NCBI GenBank assembly: GCA_002440145.1
Contig: DJRS01000017.1
Location: forward strand, 2,660-18,578
Direction: 5' to 3'
Length of the DNA stretch: 15,919 bases
Source of the DNA: Verrucomicrobia bacterium UBA6354
Lineage (GTDB): Bacteria > Verrucomicrobiota > Kiritimatiellia > RFP12 > UBA1067
This document shows, piece by piece, positions 7,374-15,919 of this stretch. The number at the start of each line of letters is the position of its first letter. Within the stretch, counting starts at the first letter, position 1. The notes under the pieces are model-generated. The model made no database searches. It was not told where the DNA came from and worked only from the letters and a program-made list of their open reading frames with translations. A program made the position numbers and the translations under genes.

Positions 7374-7399
7374 ATACTATATCATAAATGCTATAATAT
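7374..7399. promoter_or_regulatory. Symmetric divergent promoter, two back-to-back extended -10 elements
   Basis: On the plus strand TGC-TATAAT covers 7389-7397, six bases before ATG 7404. On the minus strand TGA-TATAGT covers 7384-7376, eight bases before ATG 7367. The two elements mirror each other around 7386/7387. As a result 7374-7399 forms a near-palindrome: 10 of 13 position pairs are complementary, with half-sites TATA-N-CAT and ATG-N-TATA. Both transcripts would start at or very near their start codons, with no Shine-Dalgarno site. The same symmetry could also serve as an operator for a dimeric regulator, possibly the adjacent response regulator. I see no known LexA box. Confidence 0.7.
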
Positions 7400-7403
7400 T
7401 ACC

Positions 7404-8006
7404 ATGATTTCTGTAGTCATAGCAGACGACCATCCCATGGTTCGCGAGGGGCTCGAAGCAATGCTGACGAGCGCGAAGGAGTTTACCGTAGCCGCCACCG
7501 TATCGAACGGCGCAGCGGCGCTTGAAGCGTGCGCCATCCACCGGCCCAACTTGGTTCTCTCGGACGTGCGCATGCCGAAAATGGACGGATTCATGTTGCT
7601 CGAGCAGGTCAAGGCCATCTACCCCAGCACGCGTCTGCTGCTTCTGGCGGGCATGCCTCTGCGCGAAGAGGAGGTGCGCGCGCGGGAGATGGGCGCCGGA
7701 GGATATTTGCCCAAGAGTGTCGACCAAGATGTCTTGACAGGCGCCATACGGCGGATCTGCGAAGATAAATTGTATTTTGCTTCCGAACATTTTCAGGAGC
7801 CCATGGATTCACTCTTGACAGCGCGCGAAGTGGACGTCCTGCGCGGAATGGCACGCGGCCTGCAACGCGAAAAAATCGCGCAAGACCTCGGAATCGGCCT
7901 TGAATCCGTCAAAACGCACGCCAGAAACATCCTTGCAAAATTGTCAGCGAGCAATGCAACCTATGCCGTGGCGCGCGCATACGAACTCGGCATATTGCGC
8001 GCATAG
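7404..8006 (+). CDS. NarL/FixJ-family response regulator, orphan
   Basis: The protein has 200 residues. The receiver domain is at 1-120, with acidic pair Asp8/Asp9, phospho-acceptor Asp54 in LSDVRMPKMDG and conserved Lys104 in LPKS. The LuxR-type helix-turn-helix is at about 137-196 (LTAREVDVL ... SVKTHARNILAKL). It should bind DNA as a dimer and act as a transcription factor. The switch Thr/Ser expected 22 residues before the Lys is Ala82 (LLLAGMP), so coupling of phosphorylation to output may differ from the norm. No histidine kinase is encoded nearby. The start ATG 7404 sits directly behind an extended -10 and lacks a Shine-Dalgarno site, so the mRNA is probably leaderless. It is transcribed divergently from the umuD-like/umuC pair across 36 bases, so regulation of that pair, or of itself, through the palindrome is a fair guess. 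Its targets are unknown. Confidence 0.92.
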   Translation: MISVVIADDHPMVREGLEAMLTSAKEFTVAATVSNGAAALEACAIHRPNLVLSDVRMPKMDGFMLLEQVKAIYPSTRLLLLAGMPLREEEVRAREMGAGGYLPKSVDQDVLTGAIRRICEDKLYFASEHFQEPMDSLLTAREVDVLRGMARGLQREKIAQDLGIGLESVKTHARNILAKLSASNATYAVARAYELGILRA

Positions 8007-8020
8007 CCACCAAACGCCTT

Positions 8021-8902
8021 TTACACCCTGCCGATGGACTCTCCCGCACGCACGCGCGTCTCGAGCCCTTCGCGCGAATGGTCCAGCAGGTCGGCGTCAA
8101 AGGCGACGGCATTGGCCGGCAAAGCGAGGATGACGGTCGAACCGCCGAACTTGAAATACCCTTTTTCCGATCCTTTTGTCTGTGATTCGCCGCTAAAAGT
8201 CTCTTTGATCGTCCCTACGCCAAAGGCGCCGACTTCGATCATGAAGAACGCGCCGAACCCCGCCCGGCACGCCGTGACCATCCGTTCGTTGTCCGCATAC
8301 ACGTCCGGACAACGCAAGAGCGCAATCGGATTGACCGAGTGGTATTTGCCTGGAATTCGACGCGGCGCTCCGGAGATCCTGCAGTCGACCGGAAAGTGGA
8401 AACGGTGGTAATCCACGGGCGCGAGGCGGATTACGGCGATATCCATGCGCGTACACGCGCCGGGAGTCCCATTGTCGAGGGCCAGAACGGTCCGCAAGGT
8501 GCGTTGCGCACCTTTCAAAGGGAACGGCCGGTCGAGCGATGCATTCGGATAGACAAGAAGCCGCCCGTCGGCGGGACTCGCCAAACCTGAGCCGAAAGGC
8601 CGTGCGCGGGGCTTGAGGCGCCGCGTGAAAAAGTCGTTGAAGGAAGTGTAGGCAGCCAAGGGCTTCTCGGCCTCGCCGGGATTGCAGCCGGGTAAGTTCG
8701 CAAGCGCGGGAATCGCCGCCCGCGAACGCGGCGAATCGTAGTAGCGCCCCAATATTGCGGAGACGAGACGCGAACCGAACAAGACGGGCCACAAGGTGCG
8801 TCCCAGCAAGGTCTCGTACGCGAACTTCAACGCACCATCGCCCATGACCGTCTCTTCGACGACTTTTCCGGACGGGCGGTCGACATAACGGATCGCATTC
8901 AT
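8021..8902 (-). CDS. psd: Phosphatidylserine decarboxylase proenzyme
   Basis: The protein has 293 residues. It decarboxylates phosphatidylserine to phosphatidylethanolamine at the inner membrane. The proenzyme cleaves itself before a Ser that becomes the pyruvoyl group. Here the site is Gly254-Ser255 in FGGST, giving an alpha chain of about 39 residues. The presumed triad is Asp112 (SPADG), His169 (DYHRFHFP) and Ser255. FNDFFTRRLKPRARP at 88-102 is also a family block, as is GSEKGYFKFGGST before the site. The length and the GGST variant fit the bacterial group resembling the Clostridium-type enzyme rather than the E. coli LGST type. The ATG overlaps the purD stop (ATGA), so it is the last gene of the long leftward operon and likely translationally coupled. 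Its 3' end faces the response regulator, with only 14 bases between the two stops and no obvious terminator. Confidence 0.95.
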   Translation of the reverse strand: MNAIRYVDRPSGKVVEETVMGDGALKFAYETLLGRTLWPVLFGSRLVSAILGRYYDSPRSRAAIPALANLPGCNPGEAEKPLAAYTSFNDFFTRRLKPRARPFGSGLASPADGRLLVYPNASLDRPFPLKGAQRTLRTVLALDNGTPGACTRMDIAVIRLAPVDYHRFHFPVDCRISGAPRRIPGKYHSVNPIALLRCPDVYADNERMVTACRAGFGAFFMIEVGAFGVGTIKETFSGESQTKGSEKGYFKFGGSTVILALPANAVAFDADLLDHSREGLETRVRAGESIGRV

Positions 8903-10188
8903 GGCCGTTCAAAGGCGCGATGGGCAATATCCCTGCGGTAGAACATATTCTCGAACGATATCGCCCGCACGCCCGCATAGGCTTGGTCGACAGCCTCGCG
9001 CAGTGTTTTGCCCAGCCCTGTCACACTCAGCACGCGGCCGCCCGCCGTCACTGTGCGCGCACCATCCAGCTTTGTCCCGCAGTGGAACACGAGCGCCGGA
9101 TTGTTCTCCAGCCCGGATATTCCCTTTCCCTTCTCGTATGCGCCCGGATAGCCGCCGGAGGCGACGATGACCGTCGCGGACATCACGTCTTTGACGACGA
9201 CATCCGACTCCGACAGGCATCCGGTCGCGGCATGCAAAAGCGCCGCGGCGAAATTCCCCCCCAGGCGCGGCAACACGGCTTCCGTCTCGGGGTCGCCAAA
9301 GCGCGCATTGAATTCCACGACATTTATGCGCGAACCGCTCGAGGCCGTTTTCCCCGTCGGGGGCGCAATCATGAGTCCCGCATAGAGAATGCCCCGATAC
9401 GCAATGCCGCGGCGCGCGAGTTCTTTCACTACAGGCATGACGATCGTATCGCGGATAACGGGCAACATGTCGTCCGTCACGACCGGCGCGGGCGAATAGG
9501 CGCCCATCCCGCCCGTATTCGGGCCCTTGTCGCCGTCGAATATGCGCTTGTGGTCTTGGGAGGAGGGCAAAAGAACCACGCGCACGCCATCCGTCATCGC
9601 CAGGATGGAGCATTCTTCGCCGTCCAGGAACTCCTCAATGAGGACTTCCGCGCCGGCCTTGCCGAATTTTGCGTCCACCAGCATTTCATCGATCGCTTTC
9701 TCGGCCTGCTCGCGCGTTTCGGCGACGACAACGCCTTTGCCGGCGGCAAGTCCGTCGGCCTTGACTACAACAGGCAAACCATAGGCGGACAACGCCGCTT
9801 TCGCCGCGCGCGGATCCGTGAAGACTTCGGCACGGCCGGTCGGGACATGCGCCGCGCGCATGACTTCCTTGGCGAAACGCTTGGAACCTTCCATGCGAGC
9901 GCCTGCGGCGACAGGGCCAAACGCCGGGATCCCTTCTTGCTCCAGGCGGTCGACAAGTCCCTTCACAAGCGGCGCCTCGGGACCGACGACAACCAAATCC
10001 GGCTTCTCTTTTTTCGCCCAATCGGCAAGTCCGCCGATATCGTCCGCACGAATCGGCACATTCGTCGCAAGCGCCGCCGTACCGGCATTCCCTGGAGCGC
10101 AATAAAGGGCATGACCCTCTTTGTCCTGCGCCAAACGCCAAATCAAAGCATGCTCGCGGCCACCGCTGCCAACTACAAGAATCTTCAT
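8899..10188 (-). CDS. purD: Phosphoribosylamine-glycine ligase (GAR synthetase)
   Basis: The protein has 429 residues, normal for PurD. It joins glycine to 5-phosphoribosylamine using ATP, the second step of purine synthesis, in the cytosol. Visible motifs are the N-terminal GSGGREHAL (7-15), VVGPEAPL (67-74), the ATP-grasp glycine loop KADGLAAGKG (143-152), the signature PNTGGMGAYSP (223-233) and the metal-binding EFNARFGDPE (292-301). A short Ser/Thr/Gly-rich insertion (about 278-287) precedes the last motif and looks like a surface loop. A strong Shine-Dalgarno site, AAAGGAGAT, is six bases before ATG 10188, and the TAA stop of the upstream LysM gene begins in that same site (TAAAGGAG). 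The gene ends in an ATGA overlap with psd. No other purine gene is in the window; purD here travels with envelope and lipid genes. Confidence 0.97.
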   Translation of the reverse strand: MKILVVGSGGREHALIWRLAQDKEGHALYCAPGNAGTAALATNVPIRADDIGGLADWAKKEKPDLVVVGPEAPLVKGLVDRLEQEGIPAFGPVAAGARMEGSKRFAKEVMRAAHVPTGRAEVFTDPRAAKAALSAYGLPVVVKADGLAAGKGVVVAETREQAEKAIDEMLVDAKFGKAGAEVLIEEFLDGEECSILAMTDGVRVVLLPSSQDHKRIFDGDKGPNTGGMGAYSPAPVVTDDMLPVIRDTIVMPVVKELARRGIAYRGILYAGLMIAPPTGKTASSGSRINVVEFNARFGDPETEAVLPRLGGNFAAALLHAATGCLSESDVVVKDVMSATVIVASGGYPGAYEKGKGISGLENNPALVFHCGTKLDGARTVTAGGRVLSVTGLGKTLREAVDQAYAGVRAISFENMFYRRDIAHRAFERP

Positions 10189-10197
10189 ATATCTCCT

Positions 10198-10728
10198 TTA
10201 TTTCCCGGGTATTTTCAGTATCTGCCCAATGCGCAAACGATCGGAAGACAGACCATTCAACTCTTTAATCCTGGAAACGGTCGTATTGCAAGCCTGGGCG
10301 ATAAGCGTGAGCGTGTCGCCGCCTTTCACGACATAGGTTCCGCACGCCCCGGATTCCGCCGCACGCGGGCGCGAGGCTCTTTCCGCGCGTTCCGCTTTGG
10401 CGATGCGCGCAGACAAGTCGTTTACGATTTCGGAGCGCTGCGAACTGAGGCGCGCCCGGAGCGAATTCACTTCGCTCCGCAAAGCCGCAACTTCGCTTTC
10501 AAGCCTGCTCTCGCCGGCGTTCTCCAAGATGGCGCGCTCCACTTTGGACAGACGCCGCGCGAGTTCGTCCTGCCCGGTTTGGAGCGCATCCAATTGGCTG
10601 GCGAGACGCTGGACTTCCTCGTATGCCTGCTGCCCGAGAAACGCCTGCCTGCCCGATTCCGCAGCGGAAACGCCCGAAAGCGCGCCGCAAGCGCAAGCCA
10701 TTATTCCAAATGCGAGATAACGATTCAT
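10198..10728 (-). CDS. Exported coiled-coil protein with C-terminal LysM domain
   Basis: The protein has 176 residues. A signal peptide covers about 1-22 (hydrophobic core 5-20, likely cleavage after GVSA). A long heptad-like coiled coil runs from about 35 to 117 (many Leu, Ala, Glu, Arg) and should make it a dimer or trimer. A LysM domain at about 131-174 (TYVVKGGDTLTLIAQ ... IGQILKIP) should bind peptidoglycan. A Shine-Dalgarno site (AAGGAAG) precedes ATG 10728. It resembles periplasmic scaffold or adaptor proteins more than hydrolases; no catalytic domain is present. It lies in the same operon as another LysM protein and a small membrane protein, between scpB and purD. Two Cys in the signal peptide (12, 14) do not form a convincing lipobox. 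Function unknown. Confidence 0.88.
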   Translation of the reverse strand: MNRYLAFGIMACACGALSGVSAAESGRQAFLGQQAYEEVQRLASQLDALQTGQDELARRLSKVERAILENAGESRLESEVAALRSEVNSLRARLSSQRSEIVNDLSARIAKAERAERASRPRAAESGACGTYVVKGGDTLTLIAQACNTTVSRIKELNGLSSDRLRIGQILKIPGK

Positions 10729-10744
10729 AGCACACTTCCTTTTG

Positions 10745-11011
10745 TCAGAAATAGAACCAAAGCCAAATCAACGCCAAGACGCCGCAGATGCGCAAAAAGC
10801 GCGACTGGCGCCAGTCGGCTTCATCCTGCGCGACCGTGCGGCCAAATGCGCGCATTCCGCCGCCGGCAAGATAGTGAAAGAGTTTCCAGCCGAACTTCCG
10901 CCCCGACGTCGTCACGCCCGAAGCGCCGCGATAGGTCTCCAAACGCCAAGGCGCCGGCGAACGCGTGTAGGCGTGAGCGGATTTCACGGGCTCTGGAACC
11001 AACGTCCGCAT
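10745..11011 (-). CDS. Small tail-anchored membrane protein, unknown
   Basis: The protein has 88 residues. The first 70 are basic and aromatic (for example SGRKFGWKLFHYLAGG). The last 17 (about 72-88, rich in Leu, Ile, Trp and Phe) form one hydrophobic helix at the very C-terminus, so it looks tail-anchored with its N-terminus in the cytoplasm. ATG 11011 lies one base after the stop of the LysM lipoprotein gene (TGAAATG), and its stop lies 16 bases before the next LysM gene. This exact fit into the operon is the main argument that it is real. There is no clear Shine-Dalgarno site, so it probably depends on translational coupling. I recognise no family. Confidence 0.65.
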   Translation of the reverse strand: MRTLVPEPVKSAHAYTRSPAPWRLETYRGASGVTTSGRKFGWKLFHYLAGGGMRAFGRTVAQDEADWRQSRFLRICGVLALIWLWFYF

Positions 11012-11012
11012 T

Positions 11013-11987
11013 TCAAGGCAGCTTGATCGTCTGGCCGGCCTTGATGCGACCATCCGTCGAGATGACGGTTTTGTTCGCTTCGCGGATCTCGCGCCAGGCG
11101 GAGGCCCTATTGTAGAATTTGAGGGCTATCTTGTAGAGCGTATCGCCCTCCTGCACGACGTAGCTGGCCGGGCGGGCGACGGCCGGCGCGGCGGAAGGCT
11201 TCTTTTTCCCGCCAAACAGCGTATCGCGCCGATTGTCCGCCGAAGGCTTCGTCCCGTCTGCGGCATCTTGTTTCGCGGGCAGGAGACTGGAGCCCTTGCG
11301 CACTTCGTCCCGTTCGCTTTGCGCGGCAAGTTCTTTTGCCTCCTTCTTGAAGTCGAAACGATCCCCTTCTTCCTCGCCTTCGTCGTCCAAAAGCGCACGG
11401 ACGTCATCGGAGACGACAGGACGGGCTTCCCCGCCCTCTTCCTTTCGCAAGTCGTCGGTAAAACGGCGTTGGCGGGCGATCTGCTTTTCGAGCGCGGCAA
11501 TACGTTCGGACGCCTTCTCGAGAGAATTCTTCAATTTCGTGATCTCGGCCGCCTTGCGGTCCGCATCCGCACGCGCATCTTCCGCATCTTTCACGAATGT
11601 GCGGTTTTCGCTCATCTTGCGCGCAACCTCGTGTTCAAGCAACCGTTCGCACATTGCAAGCCGTTCGCGGGCCAAGGAGGCCTTGTCGCTTGACGGTTCC
11701 TGCCGCAGGTATTCGCGATATTCGGCAATGGCCCCCAGGAAATCGCTGCGGGAATCCTGCAAGAGGCTTGCAAGCTGAAAGCGTGCGCTGGCATTCCCCG
11801 GATTGCTCCTGAGCGCACGGTTGAAACCCTTGATCGCCGCATCAATCCGCCCTGCCGCATAATCCGCCATAGCCGATTGGTATTGGCCGTCCTGGCGTTC
11901 CCTCTTCAAGTCCAGCTTTTGCAGCCAGTCGCATGCCGCAAGAACCATCAAGGCAAGAACCGCCAAACTAATCTTCATCGTTTTCAT
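11013..11987 (-). CDS. Lipoprotein with TPR-like repeats, coiled coil and LysM domain
   Basis: The protein has 324 residues from ATG 11987. A lipoprotein signal ends in LMVLAAC with the lipid-carrying Cys at 19. Asp20 at the +2 position would mean inner-membrane retention under E. coli rules, which may not hold here. Residues about 33-98 look like TPR repeats (YAAGRIDAAIKGFNRAL, then a second helix pair). A charged coiled coil lies at about 125-183, an acidic/basic linker at about 190-270 and a LysM domain at about 276-323 (YVVQEGDTLYKIALKFY ... IKAGQTIKLP). It probably links a membrane to peptidoglycan as a scaffold. I chose ATG 11987 because of the GGAG seven bases before it; ATG 11978 in frame is an alternative. 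The start lies inside the end of scpB (20-base overlap), so translation is coupled. Confidence 0.88.
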   Translation of the reverse strand: MKTMKISLAVLALMVLAACDWLQKLDLKRERQDGQYQSAMADYAAGRIDAAIKGFNRALRSNPGNASARFQLASLLQDSRSDFLGAIAEYREYLRQEPSSDKASLARERLAMCERLLEHEVARKMSENRTFVKDAEDARADADRKAAEITKLKNSLEKASERIAALEKQIARQRRFTDDLRKEEGGEARPVVSDDVRALLDDEGEEEGDRFDFKKEAKELAAQSERDEVRKGSSLLPAKQDAADGTKPSADNRRDTLFGGKKKPSAAPAVARPASYVVQEGDTLYKIALKFYNRASAWREIREANKTVISTDGRIKAGQTIKLP

Positions 11988-12918
11988 CGGAATTCTCCTC
12001 TTCATCATCTCCGTCTTCATCGTCAAACTCGTCAGGCGTGTCGTCGATAAAGAAATCGTCCGAGCCGGATCCGGTCGCGGTCCCCGCGTCGGCGTCCGGA
12101 CCTTCGTCAGAAGGATCCGCTCCGCCCGCGTCAAAATCGGGCGCCAGGTCCAGTTGCGCCTGAAGGCTCTCCTCTCCGGGTTTGTCCGCAGTGTCCGGCG
12201 AGAGACTTTCCTTCGCGGCTTCACGCTCTTCGGCCTCTTGCGCGGACCGTTCGTCTGCGGCCGCTTCAAGTTCCGTTTTCCTGTCCTGCCTCTTGTAGCT
12301 CGCGGCTTTCTGTTTCGGGTTTGAACGTTGAAGCGTTGGATCCAGCTCGTTTAGCTGCTGGAGGGACGAGAGACCGAAGTGTTCCAGGAACAGAGGTGTG
12401 GTTCCATAGAGGAATGGGTGCCCCGGAAGCTCGGATTTCCCGACAAGGCGAACCAACTGCAAATCCACCAGCGTTTTCACGTTGGCCGATACGTCGACCC
12501 CGCGAATTTCTTCGATCTCGCTCTTGGTTATCGGTTGACGATAGGCGATAATCGCCAATGTCTCAAGCGACGCGCGTCCCAGCCGGTTGGGGCGGTCGAG
12601 TTTAAGCATGGCGCGCACGTAACGCCCGCAACTCGGCACCGTCTGGATGCGGTAGGCGCCCGCCGCGCAAACCAATTCAAAACCGCAGCCGGCGACCTCA
12701 AGGGCCTTTGCAAGTCCTTTCAGTGCCTCGTCGACCTCGCGCGCCGTGCAGGTATGGTAGACGTCCATCACCTCGGCGTTCGCGCCTTCTTCAGGCTCGA
12801 CGGCTTTGATCGCCGCACGCAATTCACTCGCGGTCAAGGGCGTTTCGCTCGCGAAAAGGAGCGCGCCGGCAACTTCCTGCAAACTGCGCGGCAGGGGAAT
12901 CTTTACAGTCTCACTCAT
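11968..12918 (-). CDS. scpB: Segregation and condensation protein B with long acidic tail
   Basis: The protein has 316 residues. ScpB is the kite subunit of the SMC-ScpA-ScpB condensin that compacts and segregates the chromosome. Two winged-helix domains are expected. The first (about 14-95) has a roughly 20-residue acidic insertion near 41-58. The second (about 115-183) shows the family block ASLETLAIIAYRQPITKSEI and ends in LPGHPFLYGTTPLFLEHFGL. The usual protein ends soon after this. Here about 120 more residues follow, first mixed-charge helical, then very Asp/Glu-rich (FDDEDGDDEEENSDENDED at the end), and they are probably disordered. The ATG lies eight bases inside the end of scpA. The last 20 bases overlap the next gene, whose Shine-Dalgarno site is embedded in the acidic-tail codons. 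Confidence 0.95.
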   Translation of the reverse strand: MSETVKIPLPRSLQEVAGALLFASETPLTASELRAAIKAVEPEEGANAEVMDVYHTCTAREVDEALKGLAKALEVAGCGFELVCAAGAYRIQTVPSCGRYVRAMLKLDRPNRLGRASLETLAIIAYRQPITKSEIEEIRGVDVSANVKTLVDLQLVRLVGKSELPGHPFLYGTTPLFLEHFGLSSLQQLNELDPTLQRSNPKQKAASYKRQDRKTELEAAADERSAQEAEEREAAKESLSPDTADKPGEESLQAQLDLAPDFDAGGADPSDEGPDADAGTATGSGSDDFFIDDTPDEFDDEDGDDEEENSDENDED

Positions 12919-13711
12919 AATCGTCAGGTCTCTCCAGCGGCTTGTCCTGCGGCTCTTCGTTCGATGGCAAGATCGTAATCTCGTGAAACGCCGCGTTCTG
13001 GTAGACTATCACACGATGTTGCCGCAAAAGCTCCAGCAACGCCAGAAACGTCACGATAATCTCGCCTTTCGGGGCGTCGGGCCTGAAAAGCGCGACAAAC
13101 GACACGCGACTGTCGTTGCGCACACGCTCCAGGACGTAATCCATCTTGTCCGGAACCGAATAGCGCACGCCCTTCAACTCCTCGTGCGGCATTTCGTTTG
13201 CGCGCGCCAGGACTTCCTGGAAAGCCGTCAGAAGATCGTAAAGGTCGAGATGCGCGAGCGCCTGCCGTCCGTCCGCGGCGGTGCGCTCGAACTTTGGACG
13301 TCCTCCTCCATAATCGAAACTGTCGGCCTGAAGGGCCTCCAGACGTTCCAGACGGATGGCCGCGTCCTTGAATTTCTTGTATTCGATCAACTGCCGCACA
13401 AGATCCAAACGCGGGTCGACCCACTCTTCGTCGGCGTCCTCCTGGACGTTGCGGCGCTCGACCGGCAGGAGCATGCGCGACTTGATCACCATCAGCGTCG
13501 CCGCCATGACGATGAATTCGCCGGCGATATCCAGGTCCAGACGCCGCGCTTCTTCGATAAAACGCATGTATTCCGCCGTGACATGCTCGATCGGAATATC
13601 GTAGATGTCCAACTCCTCGCGGCGGATGAGATAGAGCAAGAGATCGAGCGGCCCCTCGAACACGTCGAGCGTCACTTTATAATCATCCGCGAACAACTGC
13701 GCCTCTGCCAT
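12911..13711 (-). CDS. scpA: Segregation and condensation protein A (kleisin)
   Basis: The protein has 266 residues. ScpA is the kleisin that bridges the two SMC heads and binds the ScpB dimer. The N-terminal SMC-binding block FEGPLDLLLYLI is at 18-29. The conserved helix EFIVMAATLMVIKSRMLLP is at 65-83. The acidic ScpB-binding middle is around 88-130. The C-terminal winged helix is at about 200-248 (VTFLALLELLRQHRV). I chose ATG 13711, seven bases after the ruvA stop with a weak AGAGG-type site in between. An in-frame upstream ATG would add 16 basic residues overlapping ruvA and is not needed. The stop overlaps the scpB start by eight bases. No smc gene is visible. Confidence 0.95.
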   Translation of the reverse strand: MAEAQLFADDYKVTLDVFEGPLDLLLYLIRREELDIYDIPIEHVTAEYMRFIEEARRLDLDIAGEFIVMAATLMVIKSRMLLPVERRNVQEDADEEWVDPRLDLVRQLIEYKKFKDAAIRLERLEALQADSFDYGGGRPKFERTAADGRQALAHLDLYDLLTAFQEVLARANEMPHEELKGVRYSVPDKMDYVLERVRNDSRVSFVALFRPDAPKGEIIVTFLALLELLRQHRVIVYQNAAFHEITILPSNEEPQDKPLERPDDYE

Positions 13712-13718
13712 ATCGCCT

Positions 13719-14314
13719 CTACTTTCGCGCGAGCGCCTTCCGCACAATGGCTTCGACATCCGTCACGGACGGGTCGTCCGTCAGAACCGCCGAAACCATC
13801 TTGTTCGACGTCTCCTCGTTGAAACCCAGCGCCGAAAGCGCCAATATGGCGTCGCGGACAATCGGCGCACGCGCATCCGGGCCGTCCTTGCGCGAAGCAT
13901 TGGCCAACGCCTCCAGTGCGCTTACCTTGTCCTTCAGCTCCACGCAGATCTTTTCGGCGGTTTTGCGTCCGACACCTTTAATGGCGGATATCCGTTTGGC
14001 GTTCCCGCTCGCAATCGCGAGACAAAGCTCGCCCAGCGACGAACCGGACAGGATCGCAAGCGCAATCTTCGGCCCCACGCCCGAAACCGCCGTCAGCTTG
14101 AGGAACATTTCTTTCTCGCGCTCTGTCGCGAAGCCGTACAGCAACTCGTCGTCCTCGCGCACGAAATGGCAGACCAGCAACTTCGTCTCTTCGCCTTTCT
14201 GCGGCAACCGGTCGAAGGTGCCAAGAGGGATGGAAATCTCGTACCCCACGCCCGCCGCCTCGAGGACGACGCGGGCAGGATCTTTCTCGGCAAGCACCCC
14301 TCTAATGTAGGCGA

Positions 14315-14318
<4 letters not shown>
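13719..14318 (-). CDS. ruvA: Holliday junction branch migration protein RuvA
   Basis: The protein has 199 residues, the normal length. RuvA binds the four-way DNA junction as a tetramer and guides the RuvB motor. The OB-fold domain is at 1-62 (MIAYIRGVLAEK ... HFVREDDELLYGF). The two helix-hairpin-helix motifs follow at about 78-90 (VSGVGPKIALAIL) and 113-124 (IKGVGRKTAEKI). A linker leads to the C-terminal RuvB-binding domain at about 152-197 (ALSALGFNEETSNKMV). ATG 14318 overlaps the valS stop as ATGA, and the next gene starts seven bases after the stop. ruvB and ruvC are not in the window. The much longer open frame upstream in this reading frame is a shadow of valS. Confidence 0.97.

Positions 14319-15919
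<1,601 letters not shown>

Noticed and set aside
7368..7403. LexA box controlling the umu genes
   Set aside because: I found no GTTC/GAAC-type or CTG-N10-CAG inverted repeat; the visible symmetry is explained by the two -10 elements, though the LexA motif of this lineage is unknown to me.
7972..8005. Direct repeat GCGCGCATA at the end of the response regulator gene
   Set aside because: Both copies are within coding sequence (Ala-Arg-Ala-Tyr and the C-terminal Arg-Ala) and look coincidental.
8920..11115. Long plus-strand open frame opposite purD and the LysM genes
   Set aside because: Shadow frame with Arg-rich composition and no domain; the minus strand carries clear conserved genes.

Overview
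This is a GC-rich, gene-dense bacterial window with no tRNA or rRNA gene, CRISPR array or insertion sequence that I can recognise. The gene set suggests the PVC group, most likely a Kiritimatiellae-like or related gut/anaerobic lineage. The hints are a secreted GH2 beta-galactosidase, small GspF-N-like membrane proteins, and LysM proteins inserted in a housekeeping operon. This placement is an inference and no marker here proves it.

Layout, left to right. (1) 1-330 is non-coding and ends in an extended -10 promoter directly against the first start codon. (2) 331-2887 (+) is a compact three-gene operon: two paralogous single-pass membrane proteins with a GspF-N-like domain flank an unrecognised secreted protein. 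It ends in a strong GC hairpin. (3) 3009-5609 (+) is an exported, LacZ-like GH2 beta-galactosidase with its own -35/-10 promoter and Shine-Dalgarno site. It lacks most of the usual domain 4 and part of domain 2. A bidirectional hairpin follows. (4) 5708-7367 (-) is a umuD-like/umuC pair encoding an error-prone polymerase V-type system. The polymerase is intact, but the UmuD-like partner has lost both residues of its Ser/Lys protease dyad. (5) 7404-8006 (+) is an orphan NarL/FixJ response regulator, transcribed divergently from the umu pair out of a near-symmetric double promoter. (6) 8021 to the right edge (-) is one tightly packed housekeeping operon, read from the right: valS (partial), ruvA, scpA, scpB, a LysM lipoprotein, a small tail-anchored protein, a LysM coiled-coil protein, purD and psd. 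Junctions are ATGA overlaps, single-base gaps or short spacers.

How the genes relate. The right half combines translation (ValRS), Holliday-junction processing (RuvA), chromosome condensation (ScpA/ScpB), envelope or peptidoglycan-binding proteins, purine synthesis (PurD) and phosphatidylethanolamine synthesis (PSD), so it probably makes one growth-coupled transcript. The left half is accessory. The strongest points for follow-up are the dyad-less UmuD-like protein, the back-to-back symmetric promoter that appears to give leaderless mRNAs both ways, and the paralogue-flanked secreted-protein cassette.
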